Shown in pieces: positions 51,273 to 59,755 of a DNA stretch of 64,000 nt. The notes beneath the pieces are model-generated. The model saw only the letters and a program-made list of their open reading frames with translations. It was not told the DNA's origin and searched no databases. Positions within the stretch are counted from its first letter, which is position 1. Each line of letters begins with the position of its first letter. Source of the stretch: Vreelandella sp031769195 (GTDB lineage Bacteria; Pseudomonadota; Gammaproteobacteria; Pseudomonadales; Halomonadaceae); NCBI RefSeq assembly GCF_031769195.1, contig NZ_JAVHNP010000002.1, positions 1 through 64,000 on the forward strand, read 5' to 3'. The position numbers were made by a program, and so were the translations under genes.

Positions 51273-52747
51273 GATATTGACTCCTGATTGGATGGTATTA
51301 CTTGGGAAATACGCTCAGTGCGGCGCAGCATTCGCCCTGAACGCTGATCGGTGATAGACCCCTGGTAATAGGCGAGCTGGCCGTTTACCACGACCAACTC
51401 GATGCCTTTTGCAGCCGCAATGGGGATTTCGTAGTTCGCTGTATCTTCCAGGACTGCAAGGTCGAAGAGGGTAAGGTCGGCATAGGCACCGACCTGGACG
51501 ATACCTCGATCCGTCAGTCCAAAATTGGCGGCTGAAAGGCTGGTCATCTTGCGTACCGCTTCTGCCAGCGGTATCAAATTTAAATCGCGGCTGTAATGGG
51601 CAAGCACCCGAGGGAAGGCTCCCCAGAGCCTAGGGTGGGGGTGCGGGTCGTTCGGTAGGCCATCCGATCCCACCATGGAAAGCGGATGCGCCAACACCTG
51701 CTGCATATCCGCTTCGCTCATGTTGTGGTAAACCGCCCCTGCTGGCTGTAACCGTCTGGCTGCTTCCAGCAGCGATACTTCCCACTCAGCGGCGATTTCT
51801 TTTAAAGGACGCCGTGCCTGCTCCGGGTGCGGTTTCGACCAAGTAATGGTGATCTCTATCTCATCCGTCACTTGCCCGAGGTCCAGGGTCGAAGAGCCAG
51901 CCGTATAAGGGTAACAATCACAGTGAGCATGCTGGTGCTGGGCGGCCCTTTCCAGCTTGCTCAGCGCCTGTCCCGCTCCTCCCCAGTTGCCTGCGCCTGC
52001 ACATTTCAAATGTGAGATCACGAGTGGTACCTGGCCTGCGCGTGCGGTGGCAAATGCTTCGTCCATCGCGTCCAGCAAGCCTGCAAATTCATCGCGAAGA
52101 TGGGTGGTATAGACGCCACCCGAATACCCAACGGCAGCCACCAAAGGGGCCATCTCCGAAGTTGGCGCGTGTATCGCGTTACGATAGGCAAGCCCGGAGC
52201 TCAGGCCTAAAGCACCTTCATCAAGTGCCTGACGAAGCAGCACTTCCATGGCAGCGATTTCATCGTTGCTGGCAGGGCGGTCAAAGCTATCCATGACTTG
52301 GCTGCGCAGGCTGGTATGCCCAACTAGGGCAGCAACATTGATACTGGGCCGTGCGATATCGACGGCCGAGGCGTAGTCAGCAAAGCTTGGATAGCGGAAG
52401 TCTTCGGCGCTACCCAGTAAGTTCATCGGATCGGGGACGTCAGCAGTGAGAGTGACCGGGCTGGCGCTTATTCCGCAATTACCGACGACCACGGTGGTGA
52501 CGCCTTGGGTCAGCTTTGGCAGCATTTCTGGAGTGCGAATGACGTTGGTATCGTCATGGGTGTGGACATCGATAAAACCGGGTGCCAGATAGCGCTCGTC
52601 AGCTTCAATGGTGGTCGTAGCGGTGGCATAAGGCATCTTGCCAATGGCGCAGATACGCTCACCTTGGATAGCGACATCGGCCAGGAAAGGTGGGGCACCG
52701 GAGCCATCAAGCACGTTGGCGTTACGGATCAGCAGATCGTAAACCAT
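51269..52747 (-). CDS. N-acyl-D-amino-acid deacylase (D-aminoacylase)
   Basis: 492 residues, amidohydrolase superfamily. An N-terminal beta-domain (LLIRNANVLDGSGAPPFLAD) precedes the metal motif PGFIDVHTHDD and the D-aminoacylase-type Cys ligand region VVVGNCGISASPV. Further motifs: VYTTHLRDE, VISHLKCAG, the catalytic-Asp region VGSDGLPNDPHPHPRLWGAF, and the C-terminal beta-strand return (GAYADLTLFD). It releases free D-amino acids from N-acyl forms. TAGGAG stands before the ATG; the RpiR stop is two bases upstream, so it is cotranscribed with the regulator and ridA. Confidence 0.9.
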   Translation of the reverse strand: MVYDLLIRNANVLDGSGAPPFLADVAIQGERICAIGKMPYATATTTIEADERYLAPGFIDVHTHDDTNVIRTPEMLPKLTQGVTTVVVGNCGISASPVTLTADVPDPMNLLGSAEDFRYPSFADYASAVDIARPSINVAALVGHTSLRSQVMDSFDRPASNDEIAAMEVLLRQALDEGALGLSSGLAYRNAIHAPTSEMAPLVAAVGYSGGVYTTHLRDEFAGLLDAMDEAFATARAGQVPLVISHLKCAGAGNWGGAGQALSKLERAAQHQHAHCDCYPYTAGSSTLDLGQVTDEIEITITWSKPHPEQARRPLKEIAAEWEVSLLEAARRLQPAGAVYHNMSEADMQQVLAHPLSMVGSDGLPNDPHPHPRLWGAFPRVLAHYSRDLNLIPLAEAVRKMTSLSAANFGLTDRGIVQVGAYADLTLFDLAVLEDTANYEIPIAAAKGIELVVVNGQLAYYQGSITDQRSGRMLRRTERISQVIPSNQESIS

Positions 52748-52748
52748 A

Positions 52749-53612
52749 TTAATCTCCTAAGGGCTGGCGGTTATCACCACCACGATGGTCGTCCAGACTG
52801 AGCTTGAGCCGACGCAGCTTAGTCCGCGAGCGCTCGCGATGGCGCATGGCAAGCTCCAGGGCTAACACGTCAATGACGGCGAGCATGGCGTAGCGTGATG
52901 CAGAGGGATGGTAGATGAAGTCAGTTTCGCGGGAGGTGATGGGCAGCACGATGTCGGAAGTGTTGGCGAGTGGTGAGTTCAATGCTGTGATGGCAATCAC
53001 CTTGGCACCGTACTGCTTGGCAATCTGCGCCGACTCCACCATCTCTGGGGTGTAGCCGGTGACTGAGAGCACAACGACGACATCATCTGGATCAAGGGTA
53101 GAAGCCACCATGCGGGGCAACAGCGCTTGAGGATAGGCGCTGATCGCATAGCCCAGGCGGACAAGTCGAAACTGTAGCTCTTGAGAGAGTGTGCTTGAAC
53201 CACCCCCAGAGCCGAAAACTAGTATCTGGCGTGCGCTATCCAGCTGTTCAACTGCCCCCGCTACATCGGCCTGAGCCAGCAGGTCACGGTTGAGTGCAAG
53301 GGTCTGTGTGGCGATGTCGTAAACCACGCTGGAACTGTCTTCGGGTGTTGCTTCCTGGATGAAACGCCTTCCGGCTGCCAGCGCCCGGGTCAGGCGCGTT
53401 TTCAAGTCGCGCACATTGGCGCAACCGATGGCACGTGCAAAACGCGTCACGCTGGCATCGCTGACCCCGGCACGTTGGGCAATCTCGCCGATACTCGCCT
53501 CGGTAACAAAGTCGATGTCGGCGAAGATCAATTCGGCGACTTTTTTTTCTGCATCGCGAAGAGCGGCAAAGTCAGTGGTAATACGGGACAAAATATCTAT
53601 TTCTTGGCTCAC
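52749..53612 (-). CDS. MurR/RpiR-family transcriptional regulator
   Basis: 287 residues from GTG 53612, which has AGGAG 7 nt upstream; the frame is open further to 53756 but that would overlap the divergent gene. An N-terminal HTH_6 domain (about 1-80; ASIGEIAQRAGVSDASVTRF) precedes a SIS sugar-isomerase-like domain (about 125-250; ILVFGSGGGSSTLSQELQF, VVVVLSVTGYTPEMVESAQI). RpiR proteins sense phosphosugars or amino-sugar and muramic-acid compounds. It heads the deacylase-ridA(-symporter) genes and is divergent from a DSD1-type gene, so it probably controls both. The 135-bp divergent spacer contains an ATGTTAG/CTAACAT inverted repeat. Confidence 0.87.
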   Translation of the reverse strand: MSQEIDILSRITTDFAALRDAEKKVAELIFADIDFVTEASIGEIAQRAGVSDASVTRFARAIGCANVRDLKTRLTRALAAGRRFIQEATPEDSSSVVYDIATQTLALNRDLLAQADVAGAVEQLDSARQILVFGSGGGSSTLSQELQFRLVRLGYAISAYPQALLPRMVASTLDPDDVVVVLSVTGYTPEMVESAQIAKQYGAKVIAITALNSPLANTSDIVLPITSRETDFIYHPSASRYAMLAVIDVLALELAMRHRERSRTKLRRLKLSLDDHRGGDNRQPLGD

Positions 53613-53646
53613 CGTGGACTCCTGAAGGTTGCCTTGCCTAAAAAGT

Positions 53647-53693
53647 ATGTTAGTTTCTATCTTAATGTCAATAAGTGTGAAAGTATCTAACAT
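53647..53693. promoter_or_regulatory. Candidate RpiR operator in divergent spacer
   Basis: ATGTTAG (53647-53653) and its exact complement CTAACAT (53687-53693) are separated by 33 bp in the spacer between the RpiR gene and the divergent PLP-enzyme gene. Position and symmetry suit regulator binding; the motif itself is not one I can match to a known RpiR site. Confidence 0.4.
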
Positions 53694-53747
53694 TTCGGCC
53701 CGTGAGCCGGATGTTTCATTACGCGCAGTGAATGAGGAAATGGGGTC

Positions 53748-54956
53748 ATGCAGCAAGAAGCGTTAACGATAGATAAGGGTGGGGTGGAGATCAGTTCCAA
53801 TCTGTTGGCTGGTGTTAGCCTGCCTGCAGCGGTGGTGCATGAGACTCCCCTTACACATAACCTGGCGTGGATGCAGCGATTTGCTGAATCCCATGGAGCT
53901 CAGTTGGCCCCCCACGGTAAAACCACCATGACCCCAGCGCTTTTCCACCGCCAGCTTCAGGCCGGAGCGTGGGGAATCACTCTGGCAACTGCTGCCCAGT
54001 GTCGTGCCGCTTTCAGCAATGGCATTACTCGACTGCTGATGGCTAACCAGTTGGTTGGTCAGGCCAACATGGCCATCATTGCCAGCCTAATCGAGCAAGG
54101 GGCGACTTTTTACTGTGTGGTCGATAGCCAAGAGAACGTGCGCCAGTTAGGTCGTTTTTTTGCCGAGCGTGGTTTGACGTTGCCAGTGCTGATTGAAGTA
54201 GGCGTGGCTGGCGGGCGGTGTGGGTGCCGTACTCAGGAGCAGATTCTTTCGCTTGCCGAGACGATTACTAATGAGCCAGCGCTGGTGTTGGCAGGGCTGG
54301 AGGGCTATGAAGGTGTCGTGCACGGGGATAATCCTGAGGAGGGCATCCGCGCTTACGCTAACTATCTTGTGGAAGTGGCGGTAGCGCTTGAAGCTGCTCA
54401 ACGCTTTGCAGCACCTGCCCCGATTGTCACTGCTTCAGGATCCGCTTGGTATGACATTATTGCCGAAGCCTTTGACGGTGCGCCGCTACAGGAGCGTTTC
54501 ACGCCTGTATTGCGGCCGGGGTGCTATGTGGTGCATGACCATGGATTGTATCGCGAGGCGCAGTCCGCCGTATTAAGTCGTCGGCCCGATTTGCAGCAGG
54601 GGCTCAAGCCCGCCCTTGAAGTCTTTGCCCAGGTGCAGTCGCTTCCCGAGCCTGGCCTTGCCATTATTGCGCTAGGCAAGCGCGATATTGGCCATGATCA
54701 GTTGCCGATTGCCCTGCGTCGATATCGTGAGGCCGGTACCCCCGCGCAACCGCTATCGGTCGCTGGCTGGGAGGTGACGAAAATCATGGATCAGCACACA
54801 TTCGTACGTCTGCCTAACGATGCTCAGGACGTTGAGGTCGGTGACATCGTGGCGTTTGGTGCCTCCCATCCCTGTCTGACGTTCGATAAATGGCGGCAAC
54901 TTTTATTAGTTGATGATGCTTTGAACGTGAAAGAACGCTTGGCGACCTGCTTTTAA
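53748..54956 (+). CDS. DSD1-like PLP enzyme (D-serine dehydratase/D-threonine aldolase family)
   Basis: 402 residues, fold-type III PLP enzyme related to alanine racemase. The PLP lysine lies in APHGKTTMTP (near residue 58). LIEVGVAGGRCGCRT, VTASGSAWYDIIAEA, LRPGCYVVHDHGLYR and the metal-site end GASHPCLTFDKW (His and Cys) match the D-serine-deaminase-like branch. Members split or deaminate D-3-hydroxy amino acids such as D-serine or D-threonine. GAGG lies 10 nt before the ATG. It is divergent from the RpiR-D-aminoacylase-RidA genes, which would supply free D-amino acids and remove imine products. Confidence 0.88.
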   Translation: MQQEALTIDKGGVEISSNLLAGVSLPAAVVHETPLTHNLAWMQRFAESHGAQLAPHGKTTMTPALFHRQLQAGAWGITLATAAQCRAAFSNGITRLLMANQLVGQANMAIIASLIEQGATFYCVVDSQENVRQLGRFFAERGLTLPVLIEVGVAGGRCGCRTQEQILSLAETITNEPALVLAGLEGYEGVVHGDNPEEGIRAYANYLVEVAVALEAAQRFAAPAPIVTASGSAWYDIIAEAFDGAPLQERFTPVLRPGCYVVHDHGLYREAQSAVLSRRPDLQQGLKPALEVFAQVQSLPEPGLAIIALGKRDIGHDQLPIALRRYREAGTPAQPLSVAGWEVTKIMDQHTFVRLPNDAQDVEVGDIVAFGASHPCLTFDKWRQLLLVDDALNVKERLATCF

Positions 54957-54982
54957 ACGCGATTCGGGTCGCCATGTATGCG

Positions 54983-55672
54983 CTAGGTGTTGATAGTTGT
55001 CATTAGCCCCGCAATGACCGCTGGCAGCTCGTGGGCGTGGTGGATACCCATCGCGCCCTCGGGCGTGCTCTCCTCGTTGGGAAAGTGGTTGAGGTGGATT
55101 ACCTGCATACCCGCTGCCAAGCCTGCTTCTACGCCTACCGCTGCATCATCAATAACAATGCAGTGCTGTGGGGCAAAGCCCATGGCAGCCGCTGCTTTAC
55201 GGTACAGCTCTGGGTCTGGCTTCCAGACATTAAGTGTGTAAGCGCTGAATAACTGGCCTTGAAAGTGGTCTTCTAGCTGTGTGCTTTCTAGCGCGCAGCG
55301 GATTTTGCGCTCAGGTCCGTTAGACACCACTGCTTTGGGGTGGCTCTTTAACTGAGCAAGCGCATCCGGTATGCCTGGGATGGCTACCAGCTCGGCGCGC
55401 ATGCGTGCTTCCATACGAGTCCGCATTCCTGCCTCAAGCTGGGTTAGTGCTTCTTCTGTTAACTTTTGGAAACGACGCTCCAAAATGTGGACGATGGTAT
55501 GGAAGCGCACGCCCCGAAACTCCTCCATATACTGCTGTGCCGAGAAGGGCAGGCCGAACTCGGGGAAGATCTCATCCATTACTTCAGCAAGAAGTATTTC
55601 GCTATCCACCAAGGTGCCGTCGCAGTCGAATAGAAGGCAGAAGTGCGGAGGTGTGTTGTGGCCTGAACTCAT
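54983..55672 (-). CDS. HAD-family phosphatase (beta-phosphoglucomutase-like)
   Basis: 229 residues. HAD motifs: I, LLFDCDGTLVDSE (nucleophile Asp and DxD pair); II, AVVSNGP; III/IV, KPDPELYRKAAAAMG and CIVIDDAAVGVEAGLAAGM. A C1 cap helical domain lies between residues 25 and 90. Likely a small-molecule (deoxy)sugar phosphatase of the YniC/GPH class; the substrate is unknown. The start overlaps the 2-hydroxyacid dehydrogenase stop by ATGA, so it is the last gene of the kdgK operon and may recycle a phosphorylated by-product. It converges with the DSD1-like gene. Confidence 0.87.
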   Translation of the reverse strand: MSSGHNTPPHFCLLFDCDGTLVDSEILLAEVMDEIFPEFGLPFSAQQYMEEFRGVRFHTIVHILERRFQKLTEEALTQLEAGMRTRMEARMRAELVAIPGIPDALAQLKSHPKAVVSNGPERKIRCALESTQLEDHFQGQLFSAYTLNVWKPDPELYRKAAAAMGFAPQHCIVIDDAAVGVEAGLAAGMQVIHLNHFPNEESTPEGAMGIHHAHELPAVIAGLMTTINT

Positions 55673-56643
55673 TGATTCACCTCTTGGTTAACAAGGCTGA
55701 TCGGTAATTCATTCTGCAGTGCCAAACGGACGTTATCGACCGCGCGCTGGGCCATGGCATTGCGGGTTTCATGGGTAGCGGAGCCGATGTGAGGGAGGGC
55801 GACCACATTAGGCATGTGAGGCAGTGGCGATGAAGCGGAGAGCGGCTCCTGCTCAAAGACATCCAGGCCTGCGGCTTTGATCACCCCGTTTTTTAAGGCG
55901 TTGATCAAGGCGCTTTCATCGACCACCTTGCCACGGGCAATATTGATAAAGATAGCGGAGCGCTTCATCAGCGCGAACTGTTGGGCACCGATCAGCCGTT
56001 CAGTGTCGGCGGTTAATGGAACGGTCACGCAGACAAAATCAGCTTCGGCCAGTAATGCATCCAGTTCACGGCGTTCAGCACTTAGCTCTCGTTCGACGTC
56101 GGGCTTGGGTGAAGCGTTGGAGTAGAGTACCTTCATGCCAAAACCTAGAGCGCCGCGCTTGGCAACGGCCTGCCCTATGCGGCCAAATCCCACCATGCCC
56201 AACGTTTTGCCATGCACATCGCTGCCGTATAGCGCAGGGCCAACACTGGCCTGCCACTGATCGGCCTTGACCCACTCTGCTAACTCAACGACCCGCCTTG
56301 CGGTGGCCATGATCAGTGTAAAACCAGTATCAGCGGTGGTTTCGGTGAGTACATCGGGTGTATTGCACAGCATGATGCCGCGACGGGTCAGTTCATCGAC
56401 AGGGATGTTGTCGTAACCCACAGATATAGTCGAGATGACGGCTAGCTTGGGCGCTGCATCCAGTAATTCGGGAGTAATCGCCAGGCCAGAACCGATAATG
56501 CCATGGGCTTCTGCTAGGTGATGGCGATTTGTCGGAGCGTTCAGCGCTGTCCCTTTAGGTAGCTTGGTGACTTCGAATAGATGCTCAAGGGTGGCTAACT
56601 GAGTGTCACTGAGTTGTCCTTGCACGATAAGGTGTTTTTTCAT
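55669..56643 (-). CDS. D-isomer-specific 2-hydroxyacid dehydrogenase (GhrB-like)
   Basis: 324 residues. NAD(P)-binding motif LGMVGFGRIGQAVAKRG near 150, catalytic Arg in INIARGKVVDESAL, Glu in GLDVFEQEP and His in LPHIGSATHETRNAM. Closest in feel to GhrB/2-ketogluconate reductases, which reduce 2-keto sugar acids, glyoxylate or hydroxypyruvate. AAGGAG stands 6 nt before the ATG. Between kdgK and a HAD gene under a LacI regulator, it may interconvert 2-ketogluconate or a related acid with the KDG route; the exact substrate is inferred. Confidence 0.88.
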   Translation of the reverse strand: MKKHLIVQGQLSDTQLATLEHLFEVTKLPKGTALNAPTNRHHLAEAHGIIGSGLAITPELLDAAPKLAVISTISVGYDNIPVDELTRRGIMLCNTPDVLTETTADTGFTLIMATARRVVELAEWVKADQWQASVGPALYGSDVHGKTLGMVGFGRIGQAVAKRGALGFGMKVLYSNASPKPDVERELSAERRELDALLAEADFVCVTVPLTADTERLIGAQQFALMKRSAIFINIARGKVVDESALINALKNGVIKAAGLDVFEQEPLSASSPLPHMPNVVALPHIGSATHETRNAMAQRAVDNVRLALQNELPISLVNQEVNQ

Positions 56644-56676
56644 TGTTTTCTCCTTGGATAGTGTAAGTCGTTGGTA

Positions 56677-57654
56677 TTAAAGTTTTTGTTCTGCTTCTAA
56701 CGCTTGAAGTCGTGAGCGGTGGGGTAGGCCTTCCATATCACCAATGACTTGAATGGCTTGCGCTCCAATGAGATTGCCACGTTGGGCGGCTTGGCGGGCC
56801 GAGCAACCGTCGAGCAGCGCGCTAATGACACCCACCGCGAAGCCATCGCCTGCGCCTACGGTGTCGACCACTTCCGCGACATGGCAGCCTTCAACGGTAA
56901 AGCTCTCCTCATGACTGGCTAGTGTACCGCGGTAGTAACTGCCTTCTGGCCCCAGCTTGATGATGACCGCTGAAGCGCCACGATCCAGGTAGTAGCCTGC
57001 TATGTCGTAGGGCGTTTTCAGACCCGTGAGTAGCTGGCCTTCCGATAACCCGGGAAGTACCCAGTCCGCTAGTGAGGCAAGTTCATTAAGCGTGTCGCGC
57101 ATCTTCGTTTCACTGGGCCATAGGGAAGGGCGAAGATTTGGATCAAAGGAGATCGTGGCTCCCCGAAGGCGCGCCTGCTCCATGATATGACGGGTTAGCT
57201 GGCAGGCGCTGTCTGAAAGGGCGGGTGTGATGCCTGTGGCATGGAGATGCTGGAGTGCCTCGAAATCTACGCCGTCTGCATCGTTAGGAGAAAGATGGCT
57301 GGCAGCGCTGCCTCGTCGGAAATAGGTAACTTTTGGGTCAGCTCCTCCGCTGGCGCGCTCTTTGAATAGCAGGCCGGTAGGGTGCTGGGAGTCGGTATGG
57401 ATATGTCGGCCATCGATACCTTCGGCTTCCAGTGCTTGGCGAATAAACTGACCAAAACCGTCGTTGCCTACCCGGCTTAACCAACTGACATGGAAACCCA
57501 GCCGAGCAAGGCCAATCGCGACGTTATTATCCGCACCCGCCAAACGGCGCTGAAAATGCTCAATATCCGCCAGGGTTCCTGTGGTGTCTGCCACAAACAT
57601 TGCCATGGCTTCGCCAAAAGTAAGTACGCTGGGTGAAGAAACAGAGTGTGTCAT
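56677..57654 (-). CDS. kdgK: 2-keto-3-deoxygluconate kinase (PfkB family)
   Basis: 325 residues, PfkB fold: LTFGEAMAMFVAD, the GG-type motif RRLAGADNNVAIGLARLG, and the C-terminal signature VDTVGAGDGFAVGVISALLD with the catalytic Asp. PTGLLFKERASGG and VTYFRRGSAAS fit KDG kinases. It would phosphorylate the KDG made by ManD in the nearby hexuronate cluster, to be split by a KDPG aldolase encoded elsewhere. ATG 57654 has GAGG close upstream; a TTG four codons earlier is less likely. It is the first gene of the operon behind the LacI regulator. Other sugar kinase specificity remains possible. Confidence 0.85.
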   Translation of the reverse strand: MTHSVSSPSVLTFGEAMAMFVADTTGTLADIEHFQRRLAGADNNVAIGLARLGFHVSWLSRVGNDGFGQFIRQALEAEGIDGRHIHTDSQHPTGLLFKERASGGADPKVTYFRRGSAASHLSPNDADGVDFEALQHLHATGITPALSDSACQLTRHIMEQARLRGATISFDPNLRPSLWPSETKMRDTLNELASLADWVLPGLSEGQLLTGLKTPYDIAGYYLDRGASAVIIKLGPEGSYYRGTLASHEESFTVEGCHVAEVVDTVGAGDGFAVGVISALLDGCSARQAAQRGNLIGAQAIQVIGDMEGLPHRSRLQALEAEQKL

Positions 57655-57694
57655 TAGTAGCCTCAAAACTTATTTGATAGTGACGGTATCGTTA

Positions 57695-58729
57695 TTAGGG
57701 TGACAAGTGAGCAGAGGGGCCTATCAACTGAGTGCTGCCCCGTGGAATAAGTACTGGCGGGTGATGGTGCTGCACTTCCTTCGCGGCCTTGGAAGGGAGG
57801 GTTTGATGGAGTAGGTAAGTGACTGCCGCGCTGCCGATTGCATCGGTTGGTTGGGCGAGCGTAGTGATGCCTGGGGATACCAGTTCGCACCAGTCGAGCT
57901 CATCTATGCCTATCAAACCTACCTTTCCCATGGCGACCTCTAAATGTTGAAAGCAGCGCGTCATGACAAGCGTGGCATTGCCATTGGCACACAGCACGGC
58001 ACAGGGGACCCCCCGATTTTTTTGGATAAAGTCGCTGAGTGCCGGGATTGCTTCTTGCTCTTCAAGGCTAGTTAATATGGCGCTATCCAACCCTAACGAG
58101 GCGCTTTGCTGCTGGAAGCGTTGCAGGCGTTCTTGACGGGCGCTGGCTTGCTCTGGGGCCTCACTAACGTAAAGCACGCAGCGATAGCCCTGATGGGATA
58201 GGTGGTTGAGTGCCATATCAATGGCAAGCGCATTATCAAGGCCAATCACTGGGGCGCTGATTTCACCTACTTCACGGTCGATCAATACCAGCGGTAAACC
58301 ACTGCGCATAATGGTTTGCAGTAGTTGTTGAGGTTGTCCCGCTGCGTTTACAACCAGCCCCTCTACTTGATAGGCCGCTAGAGAAGCCAAATGGCGTTGC
58401 TCTAGGTCGGGGTCGTTATCCGTATTGCAGACAATCAGTGCATAGCCGTGTTTACGTGCCGCCACCTCGACACCGTGGACGATGGCCACGGAAAACGGGT
58501 TGCGTATATCGGCTACTAGCATACCCAAAAGACGGGACCCGCCACCTTTAAGGCCGCGTGCCATTAAATTGGGCTGATAGTGAAGAGCGTCAGCAGCCTG
58601 CTTGATGCGTGCTTGAAGTGCAGGCGAGAGCTTGTCGCGTTCCGGCCCAAAGTAGCGAGAAACGCTCGTTTTTGAGGTGTTCGCTACATTGGCGACTTCG
58701 ATTAGCGTAGCGCGAGTAGTAGGCGGCAT
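57695..58729 (-). CDS. LacI-family transcriptional regulator
   Basis: 344 residues. The N-terminal HTH (TLIEVANVANTSKTSVSRYF) and hinge (LMARGLKGGGSRLLGMLVAD) lead to a periplasmic-binding-like effector domain (DIRNPFSVAIVHGVEVAARK, VEGLVVNAAGQP, GLIGIDELDWCELVSPGITT). It resembles PtxS/KdgR-type LacI regulators of 2-ketogluconate or KDG genes. Its stop is 40 bp before kdgK on the same strand, so local control of kdgK, the dehydrogenase and the HAD gene is likely. A palindromic operator-like site lies 25 bp upstream of its start, suggesting autoregulation. Confidence 0.9.
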   Translation of the reverse strand: MPPTTRATLIEVANVANTSKTSVSRYFGPERDKLSPALQARIKQAADALHYQPNLMARGLKGGGSRLLGMLVADIRNPFSVAIVHGVEVAARKHGYALIVCNTDNDPDLEQRHLASLAAYQVEGLVVNAAGQPQQLLQTIMRSGLPLVLIDREVGEISAPVIGLDNALAIDMALNHLSHQGYRCVLYVSEAPEQASARQERLQRFQQQSASLGLDSAILTSLEEQEAIPALSDFIQKNRGVPCAVLCANGNATLVMTRCFQHLEVAMGKVGLIGIDELDWCELVSPGITTLAQPTDAIGSAAVTYLLHQTLPSKAAKEVQHHHPPVLIPRGSTQLIGPSAHLSP

Positions 58730-58753
58730 AGATGATTTGATGGCTCTTTTTGC

Positions 58754-58771
58754 AATGGTAACGTTCCCATT
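58754..58771. promoter_or_regulatory. LacI-type operator upstream of the LacI regulator gene
   Basis: AATGGTAACGTTCCCATT is an 18-bp palindrome around the central CG with one mismatched pair (T/C), the form usual for LacI-family operators. It lies 25 bp upstream of the regulator's start codon and could also affect the promoter of cmoM on the other side. Confidence 0.65.
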
Positions 58772-58936
58772 TTGATTTTTACACTAATCACTCCTGGCAA
58801 GAAAGGCAATAGACCGAGTGAAGGATCCGCCACCTCGCTGCCAGATGGATATGGCTTGGCGAGCGTTAACTATACAAGCAGGGTAAACTACGCGGCTTTG
58901 ATATTGCGCTCGTTGTGATCATTCAGGCCTACATGC

Positions 58937-59755
58937 ATGCACCCGACCTACGAATTAACCGACGCTGGCGACCGCTACTTTGATGGCTTGGCAGATAAGT
59001 TCTCTCGCTCGCTCTACCAAGCTCCCCGGGGCGAGCTGCGCCTAGCGATGCTGGATTATCTGCTGCCGCACATGCTGAACTTGCAGGCCCAGCCCGTACT
59101 GGATGTGGGTGGCGGGTTGGGCCAACTTTCCGGTTGGTTCGCGGCACGCGGTCACACTGTCAGCATGGCAGAGCCTTCTCACGATATGCTGGCCCACGCC
59201 AAGGCGTGGCACGCTGAGCAAGAGGCCGCTGCGGTGTGGCCTCCGGGGCAGCTTCGCTATGTGGAAGCTCCTCTACAGGCACTGACGAGCCAAGCCCCCG
59301 GCCCCTGGCCGCTGATCACCTGCCACGCGGTATTGGAGTGGTTGGGCCATCCTGAGCAAGCGCTGCAAACCCTGGCGACGCTTTTGGCACCGGGCGGTCA
59401 ACTCAGCCTGATGGTGTTTAATCGCGATGCGCTGCGCTTTTCCAACGTGGTGAAGGGCAATTACCAAAAAGCGCTAAGTGATCAGTTAGAAGGTAAAGGT
59501 AAGCGGCAGCGCTTAACCCCCATTTCTCCCGTGACCCATGATGAGATTTGCCAGTGGGTGGGCCAGAACGGCTTACATATCGAGAGCGTTGCGGGCATCC
59601 GTATTTTTCAGGATTACGTGCGCCAGGCCCCAGAGAAGGCAAGCGATCAAGCAACACTGCTGGCGCTTGAAAAGCAGTACTGCCAGCAAGACCCCCATTG
59701 GCGCTTAGGCCGCTATTTACTTTATACCGTTACCAAACCTGAGGCGAATGTATGA
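58937..59755 (+). CDS. cmoM: tRNA 5-carboxymethoxyuridine methyltransferase CmoM
   Basis: 272 residues, class I SAM methyltransferase. Motif I VLDVGGGLGQLSGWFAARGH near 54; then the CmoM-typical HAVLEWLGHPEQAL, LAPGGQLSLMVFNRDALRFS with NVVKGNYQKAL, and IRIFQDYVRQ. The N-terminus DRYFDGLADKFSRSLYQAPR strongly matches CmoM (YcbJ/SmtA). It methylates cmo5U at tRNA wobble position 34. Its stop overlaps the rsmC start by ATGA, pairing two RNA methyltransferases between sugar operons, apparently unrelated to them. Confidence 0.9.
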   Translation: MHPTYELTDAGDRYFDGLADKFSRSLYQAPRGELRLAMLDYLLPHMLNLQAQPVLDVGGGLGQLSGWFAARGHTVSMAEPSHDMLAHAKAWHAEQEAAAVWPPGQLRYVEAPLQALTSQAPGPWPLITCHAVLEWLGHPEQALQTLATLLAPGGQLSLMVFNRDALRFSNVVKGNYQKALSDQLEGKGKRQRLTPISPVTHDEICQWVGQNGLHIESVAGIRIFQDYVRQAPEKASDQATLLALEKQYCQQDPHWRLGRYLLYTVTKPEANV

